DNA from: an uncultured Porphyromonadaceae bacterium
GTDB lineage: Bacteria; Bacteroidota; Bacteroidia; Bacteroidales; Muribaculaceae
Assembly: GCA_947174235.1 (NCBI GenBank)
Contig: CAMWID010000004.1
Span: 1-64,000 of the forward strand
Length of the DNA: 64,000 nucleotides
Direction: 5' to 3'
Part shown: positions 9,773 through 18,334 of the stretch, piece after piece
Layout: each line of letters begins with the position of its first letter
Numbering within the stretch: position 1 is the first letter of the stretch
Translations under genes and position numbers: made by a program
The notes under the pieces: model-generated
What the model was told of the DNA's origin: nothing
Database searches by the model: none
Seen by the model: the letters and a program-made list of their open reading frames with translations, nothing else

Positions 9773-10534
9773 TCAACTCTCTCCGTCTTTGGTCAGGGGG
9801 ATCTCGATCTCCTTGATTTCGGAATAGTTGAAGTTGTGGAACTCATCGTCGACATACGCTCCCATGCGCACCCAGTAATGGTATCCCCGTTTCACAGGCA
9901 GCGTGTAGGAGTACGGTAGTGTCTTGGTTCCGTCATCGTTCTTCTTGAGGTCAGCCCATGCGGTATTGATCTCGGTCTTATATTCCTTAATGTTGTTGTA
10001 TTCGCCGATGCACATGCTCCCGCTACAGAAATGGTTGGTGCTTAGGAAGGGGCGGATAAGGCGTATGTTGGGGAGTCCTACCGTTACCGGGGCAGACAGT
10101 GTGCAAGACACGGTCAGCATAGGTTGGTTTCCGGAGTTGTCGAGCGACATCTCGAAGTCGTTGATGTGCAGGTACGGCACCACTTCTATTACGTCTTCGG
10201 CGGTTCTCTTCCCTATTTTCACCTCATATTTTTCCATAGGCCAGAATGCGCCGCGTGGCTGCACGTCATAAGTTCCGGCAAAGAGCTTATAGTTGGAGAC
10301 GGTTCCGTCCTGTTTGAACGGAATGTCCTGAGGGGATGGGTTGAGGCTGTAGCTCATTTCCCAGAGCCTTACCGCCCCCTCCCCCTGCCCTGTGAGCAGG
10401 GGGAGACCGGTGGTCTTGTCGATGAGTCTTGCGGTATAGCGTGCCTCCGGTTCGTCAAAATTGTCCACACCCATGCAAGATGTGGCGGAAATGGCGAGAA
10501 AGGCTGCCATTGCTATAAATGATAACTTTTTCAT
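9773..10534 (-). CDS. DUF3823-type surface lipoprotein of the SusCD operon
   Basis: 253 residues with a lipoprotein signal (SATSC, Cys20) and an immunoglobulin-like N-terminal domain (RYTARLIDKTTGLPLLTG, QPRGAFWPMEKYEVKIG) followed by a second beta domain. This matches the DUF3823 proteins usually coded right after SusD, which are thought to help bind glycan at the cell surface. It follows SusD with a 20-base gap and precedes the GH71/99-like gene by 34 bases. Confidence 0.8.
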   Translation of the reverse strand: MKKLSFIAMAAFLAISATSCMGVDNFDEPEARYTARLIDKTTGLPLLTGQGEGAVRLWEMSYSLNPSPQDIPFKQDGTVSNYKLFAGTYDVQPRGAFWPMEKYEVKIGKRTAEDVIEVVPYLHINDFEMSLDNSGNQPMLTVSCTLSAPVTVGLPNIRLIRPFLSTNHFCSGSMCIGEYNNIKEYKTEINTAWADLKKNDDGTKTLPYSYTLPVKRGYHYWVRMGAYVDDEFHNFNYSEIKEIEIPLTKDGES

Positions 10535-10554
10535 AGTCGGATATTTTCATATGG

Positions 10555-12537
10555 TTAATAACCGTCGTTTCTAATAAGTTTGGCATTCTTGGAGATCGCG
10601 CCTCCGGGTATCTGCGCGTAATACCATCTGCGGTAGAAATTTGTGCGTCGACCCTGTCCTTCCACTTCCGGCAGGAAAATATACTTCCCTTCGTCGATCA
10701 CATAATAGCAGGAAAGTGTATGCTTATATTTCCCGTCAAGGAACATCTGGTCATATACCCTCCAGCGTCGTAGGTCGAAAAGAATCTGGTTCTCAAAGCA
10801 AAGTTCCCTTACGCGTTCGTCGCGTATGAACTGCAGGTTTTCGTCTATGCGGAAGCCATATAGTGGAGATCCTATGTCTTCCGGCGCACCTTTTATCGTA
10901 TATGGAGTCGCTCCGGCACGCGCCCTGAGTTCATTTACATGGTCTATCGCCTCTTGTCTGAGCGACTGGTTTCCTGTGATCTCTCCGAGTTCATATGCTG
11001 CTTCAGCCCAGTTGCAGAGGATCTCCCCGTAACGGAACACTTTCCATGGGGTCTTGCAATACATGAGGTCCTGACGTCCGGTGGCATCGGTGGTGCTCAC
11101 CATTTTCCGAATGAGCATTCCCGTATAGCTGTAACCCTCGTCGCCGGTGCCGTCACATTGCCCGGCGTTGCCATTGATTTTAGTCATCACGCCGTTCACT
11201 TCCTGAGAAGTGAGGGGTTGCTGGGCACGTATGCGGAAAGCATTCGTGTAGTCGTTTTCGCTGCGGACAGTTTCCTCGGTGCCGTCTGCCACCGTTCCGG
11301 GGTATGATGTATACACGCCCGCCTGCATGTCGATTACGGTTCCTGACAGAGGTTCCGTCATGCCTGAAAAGAATATGGTTGCCCGTGCCCGCGCCTCCAT
11401 CTTGTCGGTATCCCAGAAATCCTCCATGCGGTCGAACCGCACAGGGCATCCGTTTTCATCCTCTATTGCCGGATGCTCGAAGTAAGAGGCGAGTTCCCAT
11501 GTGGGCTGTATCGCGCAACCTACGGCGCTCGACATTCCGGAAACTGTCGGGAGAGTCATCACGTCCCAGCAATGGAACAGCGATGTATCCCAGATGGCGT
11601 CAGTTCGGTCTGTGTATAGCTTCACGAAAATGTCTTCGTCCGCCACCTCGATTGTTGTCGCTTCCACAAAAGCCTTTTCTTTGTCGGCTCCGTCATGCAG
11701 AGAGAATCCGGCGTCGTGGAGAAATTGGCAGGCGTCGTAAGAAGCCTGAAAAAATTCCTGCGCCTTGTCGGAAGGCATCCCCATCAGTCCGAGGTTGGTA
11801 GCCTCTCCTGTTGTCACGATATATCCGCCGTATTTTGCGTTGCATGCCGCGTAAAGCATCGCCCGGCTCATGAGTGCCGCCGCCGCATATCGGTTGGCAC
11901 GTCCCGCCATTTTTGTGGTGGAGCCGTATTCCATAGCGAATTTAAGATCCTCTTCAATAAATTTCCAGCATTCATATTCTGTGTTTCGGGGGAAAGTGAT
12001 CTCATCCGCCGGGGCTGTCGGATCAAGCGTACGGTCGATGATTGGCACGCCGCCATATCTTTTCACCATGCCGAAATAATAATAAGCCCTGAGAAATCTC
12101 CCTTCGGCGAGATATTCGTTCATCTGCTGTTCGGTGTAGTTGGAGCCGTATGTCGGGAGCTGTTCAAGGAAATTGTTTATGTCGTGGATACGGTCGTAAG
12201 GCCAATACTCCCAACCGTCGCCGAACTCAGTGGCTCTTCCGGCAGCCTCGAAAGTCACGGATGCCGGGCTTGATTTCTGCGGCTGCCACTGGTTGCCGGG
12301 GTGCCAGCCGTTGGAGGCGTTGACGGCATATCCTTTCTGGTCGCCGTTCTGACCATAGTTGAAGTCTTCTATCGGACAGTCCTGATAGATAAGCGCGAGA
12401 TATTTCTTGATACCTTCGTCAGATTTCAGTAGGGTGTTCTCGCTGAGTATCCCTTTCGGCTCAAGATCCATTTCGCTGCAAGACGCGAAAGCGAGTCCGA
12501 GAGCCGCCGCTGCCCATATGTATTTAAAATTGATCAT
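10555..12537 (-). CDS. susD: SusD/RagB-family glycan-binding lipoprotein (PUL A)
   Basis: 660 residues, lipobox FASC (Cys20), then the usual SusD beginning (SEMDLEPKGILSENTLL), TPR-like helices (LAEGRFLRAYYYFGMVKRYGG, a SusD hallmark) and the C-terminal motif RDERVRELCFENQILFDLRRW. SusD proteins form the lid of the SusC transporter and hold oligosaccharide at the surface. It is somewhat longer than most SusD proteins (500-600) because of inserts around residues 260-460. It lies 21 bases after the SusC gene. Confidence 0.97.
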   Translation of the reverse strand: MINFKYIWAAAALGLAFASCSEMDLEPKGILSENTLLKSDEGIKKYLALIYQDCPIEDFNYGQNGDQKGYAVNASNGWHPGNQWQPQKSSPASVTFEAAGRATEFGDGWEYWPYDRIHDINNFLEQLPTYGSNYTEQQMNEYLAEGRFLRAYYYFGMVKRYGGVPIIDRTLDPTAPADEITFPRNTEYECWKFIEEDLKFAMEYGSTTKMAGRANRYAAAALMSRAMLYAACNAKYGGYIVTTGEATNLGLMGMPSDKAQEFFQASYDACQFLHDAGFSLHDGADKEKAFVEATTIEVADEDIFVKLYTDRTDAIWDTSLFHCWDVMTLPTVSGMSSAVGCAIQPTWELASYFEHPAIEDENGCPVRFDRMEDFWDTDKMEARARATIFFSGMTEPLSGTVIDMQAGVYTSYPGTVADGTEETVRSENDYTNAFRIRAQQPLTSQEVNGVMTKINGNAGQCDGTGDEGYSYTGMLIRKMVSTTDATGRQDLMYCKTPWKVFRYGEILCNWAEAAYELGEITGNQSLRQEAIDHVNELRARAGATPYTIKGAPEDIGSPLYGFRIDENLQFIRDERVRELCFENQILFDLRRWRVYDQMFLDGKYKHTLSCYYVIDEGKYIFLPEVEGQGRRTNFYRRWYYAQIPGGAISKNAKLIRNDGY

Positions 12538-12558
12538 AATTTTATACTTTGGGATGAT

Positions 12559-15500
12559 TTAGAATTTTAGGGTCGCACCGAAATTGAATGTGCGGTTCAC
12601 GGGATAATTGTAGAATAAGATTCCTTCGTCGCGGTTGTTGTTGGAGCCTCCGGAACGTCCCGGACGCTCAGGGTCCATACCTTTCAGTCCTGAGAACGTC
12701 AGGAGGTTATAAGCGTTGAAGTATACCCGGAGCTGTTTGACGCCTGTTCTTCCCAGCAATTTCTCCGGGAAGGTGTATCCCACCTCAAGAGTCTTCATAC
12801 GGAGATATGAGGTGTCGTGTATGCCGGTAGACCCGGTGTTGAAGCTGTGGCCTGTGGCGGGATAATAACCGCCCACCCATTCGGTGTATGGGTTCCAAGG
12901 ATCATCGCCGACGTTGGCTGTATGCCATCTGTCGGTATATCTGGTGAGCGATGCTCCGCCGTTGAATGGCCCTACCTCTGTAAAAACCTCATCATAAAGG
13001 GCATAAACTTTGGCTGCGCCCTGCCAGGTGGTTGTAAGGTCGATACCTTTCCATCCTCCTCCTATTGTGAAGCCATAGTTGAATACCGGGAGGTTGTATG
13101 TGGCATAGGGATGCAGGTCCTGGTCGTTGACGACCCCGTCTCCGTTCCAGTCTTCATAATAATAGTCGCCAGGAAGGGTGGATATGCCGTAGTTTGCTCC
13201 GGTCACGGGATGGTTCTGGATCTGGGTGAAGTTTGTGAAACGTCCCCCTTCCTCGTATGCCCACCATATGTCTTTGTTACGTCCACTGACATCATAGCGG
13301 CGCCAGTTTTCCATGGAGTTCCCAGCCATGCCGTCTATACGGTAATCCCAACGGTTTTTGGTAGCTGAGATCTGTCCCGTCACCCAATAGTTCCAATCGC
13401 CTATGCGGTTTGAGTGAGAGAGCGAGATCTCCCATCCGAAAGTCTTGTCGGAATTAATGTTCTCCTGCGGGAGGCTTACTCCTACCTCTCCGGGTATCAC
13501 CGCCGAACTTGTCGCGAAAAGACCTTTGCGGTGGCGCTGGAATATCTCCATAGTTCCGGAAAGCTTCTTTCCCCAGAGGTCGAAGTCGATACCGGCGTTA
13601 TATGTCTCTGCCGTATACCATGTCAGGTTAGGATTAGGGATGCCTGTCGGGGACAGACCCTGGATATATGTCCCGCCGTATATCCACCCGAGCTTGCGCT
13701 GGTTGAACGCGTATCCCACCACAGTGGGAGGGTAGGCGGAGAGTCCGGAGTCGTCGCCCATTTTGCCGTAAGAGGCACGGATCTTGAGGTTTGTCACGAT
13801 GTCGGAGATTGATTCCATGAATTTCTCCTCGCTGATGCGCCAACCTGCGGAAACCGAAGGGAAGAATCCCCAGCGTTTGTTTTGGGGGAATGAAGATGAT
13901 CCGTCTTCGCGGAAAGCGAGATCGATCAGATACTTTCCGGCGAAATCATATCCGAGGCGTCCGATAACCGCCCGGCGTGTCTTGTCCCATATTGATGGAG
14001 CCCCCACTTCCTGTCCGTCTGTCTCTCCATAGATCAGGTATTCCCCGTCGAGGAGCATGTTGCGTTTTGCATAGAAGGAGTCATAGTTGTTGTATTGTTC
14101 CTCAAACATGATCATCGCGTTCACGCTGTGGTCGCCGAAAGATCCGGAATAGTTTGCCGACAGCTGCATGACGTTGCCATATGAGGGGTACGTGGTGCGC
14201 TGTAGGAAAGAATCCGGATTCCGGTCAAATTCCGAGAGAGAGCCGTCGGCATTCTGGCGGTATAGCATGTATTGACGCTTATACTGGGTGTCGTTTGATG
14301 TATAATAGTCATAGCTGTAGAATCCGCGCAGGTTGAGTCCTTTCACCCAGGGGAGATCCCATTGCATGGTAAGCGCTCCGTTGAAATTGTAATGTTTCTC
14401 CTTGCGGTATCCGGTGAAAGACGCGTTGGTGGTAGCAACAGGATTTTCGGTGTTTGAACCCAGTTCGGTGTCATATGCGGGGAGCGAATGGTCACCGTTG
14501 ATCCATGCCATCGCGGTGGTGGGATATGTCCACGCCATCTTGTAGACAGTCCACATGTCGGTCCACGGCTGGTTCTTCTCATCCATATATCCGGATATCG
14601 CGATGACCGCCTTCAGGTCTTTGGTGATGTTTACGTCCACGTTTGAACGGAAGTTCCATCTGTCATAATCAAGATCCCCGCTTCTGAAAGAACCCTCTTG
14701 TTTTAGATAGCCGAGGTTGAAGAAGTATTTTATGCGCTGGCTGCCTCCGTTCAGGCTCACATTGTATTGCTGCTGAGGCACATTGTTCCGGAATAGTTCG
14801 TTGCTCCAGTCAGTTCCTGTCTTCTCTCCCGTGAAATATGGCTCCATCTGCTGCCATGTGTATCTTGGGGTCTGTGTCACGAAATAGTTTGCTCCGAAAT
14901 TATTGTTGAGTTGCTTTTCGTTCATCAGGAGCATATGGGTCAGCGGGTCGGCGGTCTCCGGAGTATACAGGAAGTCCTGCCATCCGAGATTGAAAGAGAA
15001 AGTCACGTCGAATTTTCCATCCTGTTCAGAACCGTGGCGTGTGGTGACGAGCATTACGCCGTTTGCGGCACGTACGCCGTAGATTGAGGCGGCGGCATCC
15101 TTTAGCACCGACACAGATTCTATTTCGTTGGGATCCATTCTTGAGAAATAATTCTTGTCACGCGGTATGCCGTCGACCACGATGAGAGGCTCTCCCATGC
15201 CACGTATGTCAATGGCGTTGTCAAACTCGCCCGGCTGAGAGGAACGCTGGGATATGCGTACCCCGGGAATCTTTCCTGACAGCATGTTTACGACATTCTC
15301 ATTCTTTGTGACAGCGATCTCCTTGTTGCTTACCTGAGACACAGCTCCTGTAAGTGTGGCTTTCTTCTGGGTGCCGTAGCCTACCACGACAACCTCGTCA
15401 AGGATCTCGTTGTCGGGTTCGAGCCTCACGGTGATGTCGGTTTGTGCTGCGGATACTTCTATTGTCTTATATCCGACATAAGAGATGACAATTGTCTCTT

Positions 15501-15738
15501 TAGGGGCAGCCTGTATCTGGAACATGCCGTCGACATCCGTCATTGTTCCTCTGTTTGTCCCTTTCACCTGTACGGTGGCTCCGATGACCGGTTCATCCTC
15601 TCCTTCGAAGACAGTTCCTTTGACGAGCCTTTGCTGGGCTGTCGCCGGCAATGCCGCGGACAGGCACAAAAGCGCGGTCAGAACTGTCTGCCATATCTGC
15701 CGGACTTTTTTCGATATGCGGTTTTTATTGCATTGCAT
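12559..15738 (-). CDS. susC: SusC/RagA-family TonB-linked outer-membrane transporter (PUL A)
   Basis: I take the ATG at 15738, giving 1059 residues; an upstream ATG at 15798 would lie within a strong hairpin and add 20 residues that do not look like a signal peptide. The chosen N-terminus gives a signal peptide ending PATAQQ, a carboxypeptidase-regulatory-like domain (about 38-115), the SusC signature LDEVVVVGYGTQKKATLTGAV, a plug with SVSVLKDAAASIYGVRAANG, and a long barrel ending NFGATLKF. It imports oligosaccharides with its SusD lid using TonB energy. Confidence 0.97.
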   Translation of the reverse strand: MQCNKNRISKKVRQIWQTVLTALLCLSAALPATAQQRLVKGTVFEGEDEPVIGATVQVKGTNRGTMTDVDGMFQIQAAPKETIVISYVGYKTIEVSAAQTDITVRLEPDNEILDEVVVVGYGTQKKATLTGAVSQVSNKEIAVTKNENVVNMLSGKIPGVRISQRSSQPGEFDNAIDIRGMGEPLIVVDGIPRDKNYFSRMDPNEIESVSVLKDAAASIYGVRAANGVMLVTTRHGSEQDGKFDVTFSFNLGWQDFLYTPETADPLTHMLLMNEKQLNNNFGANYFVTQTPRYTWQQMEPYFTGEKTGTDWSNELFRNNVPQQQYNVSLNGGSQRIKYFFNLGYLKQEGSFRSGDLDYDRWNFRSNVDVNITKDLKAVIAISGYMDEKNQPWTDMWTVYKMAWTYPTTAMAWINGDHSLPAYDTELGSNTENPVATTNASFTGYRKEKHYNFNGALTMQWDLPWVKGLNLRGFYSYDYYTSNDTQYKRQYMLYRQNADGSLSEFDRNPDSFLQRTTYPSYGNVMQLSANYSGSFGDHSVNAMIMFEEQYNNYDSFYAKRNMLLDGEYLIYGETDGQEVGAPSIWDKTRRAVIGRLGYDFAGKYLIDLAFREDGSSSFPQNKRWGFFPSVSAGWRISEEKFMESISDIVTNLKIRASYGKMGDDSGLSAYPPTVVGYAFNQRKLGWIYGGTYIQGLSPTGIPNPNLTWYTAETYNAGIDFDLWGKKLSGTMEIFQRHRKGLFATSSAVIPGEVGVSLPQENINSDKTFGWEISLSHSNRIGDWNYWVTGQISATKNRWDYRIDGMAGNSMENWRRYDVSGRNKDIWWAYEEGGRFTNFTQIQNHPVTGANYGISTLPGDYYYEDWNGDGVVNDQDLHPYATYNLPVFNYGFTIGGGWKGIDLTTTWQGAAKVYALYDEVFTEVGPFNGGASLTRYTDRWHTANVGDDPWNPYTEWVGGYYPATGHSFNTGSTGIHDTSYLRMKTLEVGYTFPEKLLGRTGVKQLRVYFNAYNLLTFSGLKGMDPERPGRSGGSNNNRDEGILFYNYPVNRTFNFGATLKF

Positions 15739-15769
15739 CTTGATTCGTTTTTCTGATGTGAAGGAATCT

Positions 15770-15816
15770 GTTGAAAGCCCCGGTTTTCCGGGTTGCAAGA
15801 AACCGGAGCTTTCAAC
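15770..15816 (-). other. Hairpin in the SusC leader of PUL A
   Basis: A 17-bp stem with one mismatch (15770-15786 with 15800-15816; GTTGAAAGC pairs with GCTTTCAAC) lies between the 577-residue lipoprotein gene and SusC. No T-run follows on the minus strand, so it is unlikely to be a full terminator. It may mark an mRNA processing or stability point that separates SusC/SusD levels from the upstream gene. Confidence 0.6.
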
Positions 15817-15843
15817 AATAATTTAACTTTAAATAAGAGTAGA

Positions 15844-17577
15844 TTACTTGTCTCCCTCCGGCATAGTCGCTCCCTCCGGGGCTACACGGCGGTTGAAGAA
15901 GATCATACCGAGTTTGTCGTTGCCTTCGGCGGTGATGTTCTTCACTCCGTACAGATATTCATACCCTACGCCATAGGCGATACGCATACCCCATCCGGTG
16001 TAGTTCTCGGGAGTGATCAGCTCACCGGTCTTTTCATCTACCCTGATACCGAGGTGGACAGCTGTGGGAGGCGCGAATTCTTCCCAGGCTTTCTCTATAA
16101 ATTCGTTATATTGTCCCCACCACATGTCGTCGCCGTTGACGAAGTAGTCTTTGCCCCAGCCTTCGCCGCCGCTTGTCCATTCCACACCAAGATGGTCTGT
16201 ATATGGAGCCATTGATTCGGGGAGTCGGATTGAGAGTCCGCGATAGTACCAGAATATTCCGCGGCATACCCCTTCCGGAGCGTACGCCTGTCCGAGTTCG
16301 TCAAGGGTCAGTTCTCCTCCTGCCGACATGAGTATCGATTTGTTGCCGGGAGTTGTCACCGCCACGTCGTTCCATTTCTGAATCACCCCTTCGAGACCGT
16401 TGTGGCATATGAGTCCGCCCTCTTCGTCCTGGGCGGATGCGAGCCATGCCTGAACGTCGAGTCTCTGTGCGCCGAGCTGAAGGAAGTTTGTGCGGTTGCC
16501 CCATTCCACTTCCATGTCCGAGCCGAATACATTGAAGTTTGCGCCGGCGATCTCATCGTTTATAGTGATGTAGAATTTTGCCACGGTAGTTTCGGCGACA
16601 TTATTTATGTTTATGAGGAATCCCGGTTGCTCTTCATTTTCGTTAAAGTCGGTGCCGGGTCGTGCCGCCCATGAGAATGTACCGTCAGCCTTGACTGATT
16701 TAGCGATGATTGAAGCTTTTTCCTGAGCTTTCCCGGCGGGTTGCTTGCTTGCGGAGGCTGCTTTGAAAGAGACTCCGTCGGGGAGATTCGAGAACAGGCT
16801 CTTCATGTCGAATCCTGCTCCAAGAGAAGCGCCTGATATTGCCGGAAGGGTGAAAGAACCGTCGGCATTGGCTGCGGTTCCGTCGGCAGGTACTATAGAT
16901 GGATCAATCTCTTCGCTTGAGAAGGAGAAATCGTCAGCCACCTTTACAGTGAAGACATTTGATCCGAGCACTGTTCCATTATTGTCCATTTGTACAGATA
17001 CCCCCACGGTCTTTCCGGCAAGGTCCTGGTCAAGGCAATATAACTTGCCTACGATCATTCCGTCGGTGTTAATCTCATCGAAAGTTACCTTGAACTGATC
17101 TGCGGAGCGTGTCTTGAGTTCATATGCCACAGCCACGGAAGGCTCTACGCCGGCGAGTGATGTGAGCGCGGGATTTGGAATAAACATCACGGTCGCGCCC
17201 GAGGCATCGCCTATTCTCACTTCACCGTCGGCATATTCCGGAGCGAACTGAAGCGATCCTCCTCCGCTTTTAGGGATTTCATATACTTTGCCGCCGACTG
17301 TAAGCTTTATGCAGTTTGCTTCTACAGTCACATCTATATCTGCTCCGGTGGTGATTTTGGAACCGTCGCTGAGAGTAAGGACATAAGATCCGCCGTCCGA
17401 CAAAACGTTGATGATAGAGAGATTGCTTGCGATAGCCTTGTTGATCTCGTTGATCTTGGTGTCGAGATATTCGTCGTACGACGAGCGGTCGTCGTCATCG
17501 CTGCAAGAAGTGAAAGTCCCCATTGTGCATGCTGCGAGGGCTCCACAAAGAATCATTGTACCAAACCGTTTATTCAT
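15844..17577 (-). CDS. Acidic surface lipoprotein heading the PUL A operon
   Basis: 577 residues with a lipobox TSC (Cys25) followed by SDDDD, a strong surface-export signature. An early stretch (residues 35-105: coil-like EYLDTKINEINKAIASN, then SYVLTLSDGSKITTG and KLTVGGKVYEIPKSGGG) resembles the N-terminal domains of the DUF4988 type found on PUL-coded lyases and binding proteins. The rest is beta-rich and Ser/Ala-rich in the middle, with a Trp-rich C-terminal third (DDMWWGQYNEF, GIFWYYRG). No catalytic motif is visible. A surface glycan-binding role is likely from context: it is the first gene of the operon, directly before SusC. Confidence 0.65.
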   Translation of the reverse strand: MNKRFGTMILCGALAACTMGTFTSCSDDDDRSSYDEYLDTKINEINKAIASNLSIINVLSDGGSYVLTLSDGSKITTGADIDVTVEANCIKLTVGGKVYEIPKSGGGSLQFAPEYADGEVRIGDASGATVMFIPNPALTSLAGVEPSVAVAYELKTRSADQFKVTFDEINTDGMIVGKLYCLDQDLAGKTVGVSVQMDNNGTVLGSNVFTVKVADDFSFSSEEIDPSIVPADGTAANADGSFTLPAISGASLGAGFDMKSLFSNLPDGVSFKAASASKQPAGKAQEKASIIAKSVKADGTFSWAARPGTDFNENEEQPGFLININNVAETTVAKFYITINDEIAGANFNVFGSDMEVEWGNRTNFLQLGAQRLDVQAWLASAQDEEGGLICHNGLEGVIQKWNDVAVTTPGNKSILMSAGGELTLDELGQAYAPEGVCRGIFWYYRGLSIRLPESMAPYTDHLGVEWTSGGEGWGKDYFVNGDDMWWGQYNEFIEKAWEEFAPPTAVHLGIRVDEKTGELITPENYTGWGMRIAYGVGYEYLYGVKNITAEGNDKLGMIFFNRRVAPEGATMPEGDK

Positions 17578-17784
17578 GTGTGGTTAATTTTAAGGAGAAC
17601 CGGACTGCGTGTCTCTTGGTCTCCATAGGTTATTAATAAGGTTAATTGCAATAGTTACATTTTAATGATGTATTCGAGAAACTGACAACGTCGTTCAGGG
17701 ATTTGTCCGGACATGTCCTTAAAATATATTAAGGAGAAACTTTTCCCGATTGGAGTTTTTCATCGAGCGCTCAGAATACGGTGG

Positions 17785-17792
17785 CAAAATTA
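17785..17792 (-). promoter_or_regulatory. Candidate -7 element of the PUL A operon
   Basis: Minus-strand TAATTTTG fits TAnnTTTG; no TTG is found 19-21 bases upstream, as is usual for promoters that need an activator. Upstream of it on the minus strand, CACATTTTAAT (17825-17815) partly resembles the CACCATTTTAAG box seen at the two plus-strand promoters of this PUL, but at a different distance. The leader to the first ATG would be about 200 bases. Confidence 0.4.
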
Positions 17793-18001
17793 AGGAGATG
17801 GAGTTAAAAAAAGTATTAAAATGTGCTTAACGCTATAATATATTTTAATTTTATTTCACAAAACAACGGATATCGTATCTGAAAACATGCGTTCTGGCGT
17901 GTGTACGGAATGAGACGGCGGGAGGCGGCAGGGTTGTGGTTGGGGCAGCCGATAGTTGTCTCCGGCTTCCGAAACGGGCTTTTTGCGGGAAAGGGTCTAA
18001 G

Positions 18002-18142
18002 ATTCGCTTAATACATAATTAAAATATCATTAACAAAAGACTTACAATTTGATTTTTAATATTAAAAACGAAGATTCATGATAAAAATCACCATTTAAGT
18101 CGATGATATTTTTTGAGAGGTGAAAGAAAATATTTAACTTTG
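18002..18142 (+). promoter_or_regulatory. Promoter block of the SARP-like regulator gene
   Basis: In order: ATTCGCTTAA (18002-18011), TTACAATTT (18042-18050), CACCATTTAAG (18089-18099) and the -7 element TAACTTTG (18135-18142) continuing into TGAAT. The same four blocks in the same order lie ahead of the gene at 23212. This suggests a common activator, plausibly the regulator itself. Confidence 0.5.
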
Positions 18143-18334
18143 TGAATCCTCATCGGCGGGGAAAGACAACACTTGTGCAAAGAAGTCCTCATGTGGTCAT
18201 GGAACAGAATACGGGAATAAAGACCTTCCGGAGATACCCCCATGAATATAATCCCCAAGTCAATAAGGAATTCTGAAAAACGGTAAATCAAGACAACTTC
18301 ATAACCGGCAGCAATACTAAATGCTGAAAATTCA

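Larger units (their letters stand above)
17578..18334. other. Divergent control region of PUL A
   Basis: 757 bases without a credible gene between the minus-strand operon and the plus-strand regulator. It holds a minus-strand TAATTTTG (17792-17785) and a plus-strand promoter block (18002-18142), described separately. The 17880-18000 part is more GC-rich and shows nothing I can name. Confidence 0.6.

Noticed and set aside
15739..15798. 20-residue N-terminal extension of the PUL A SusC
   Set aside because: It runs through a strong hairpin and places charged residues before the signal peptide; the ATG at 15738 gives a normal signal.
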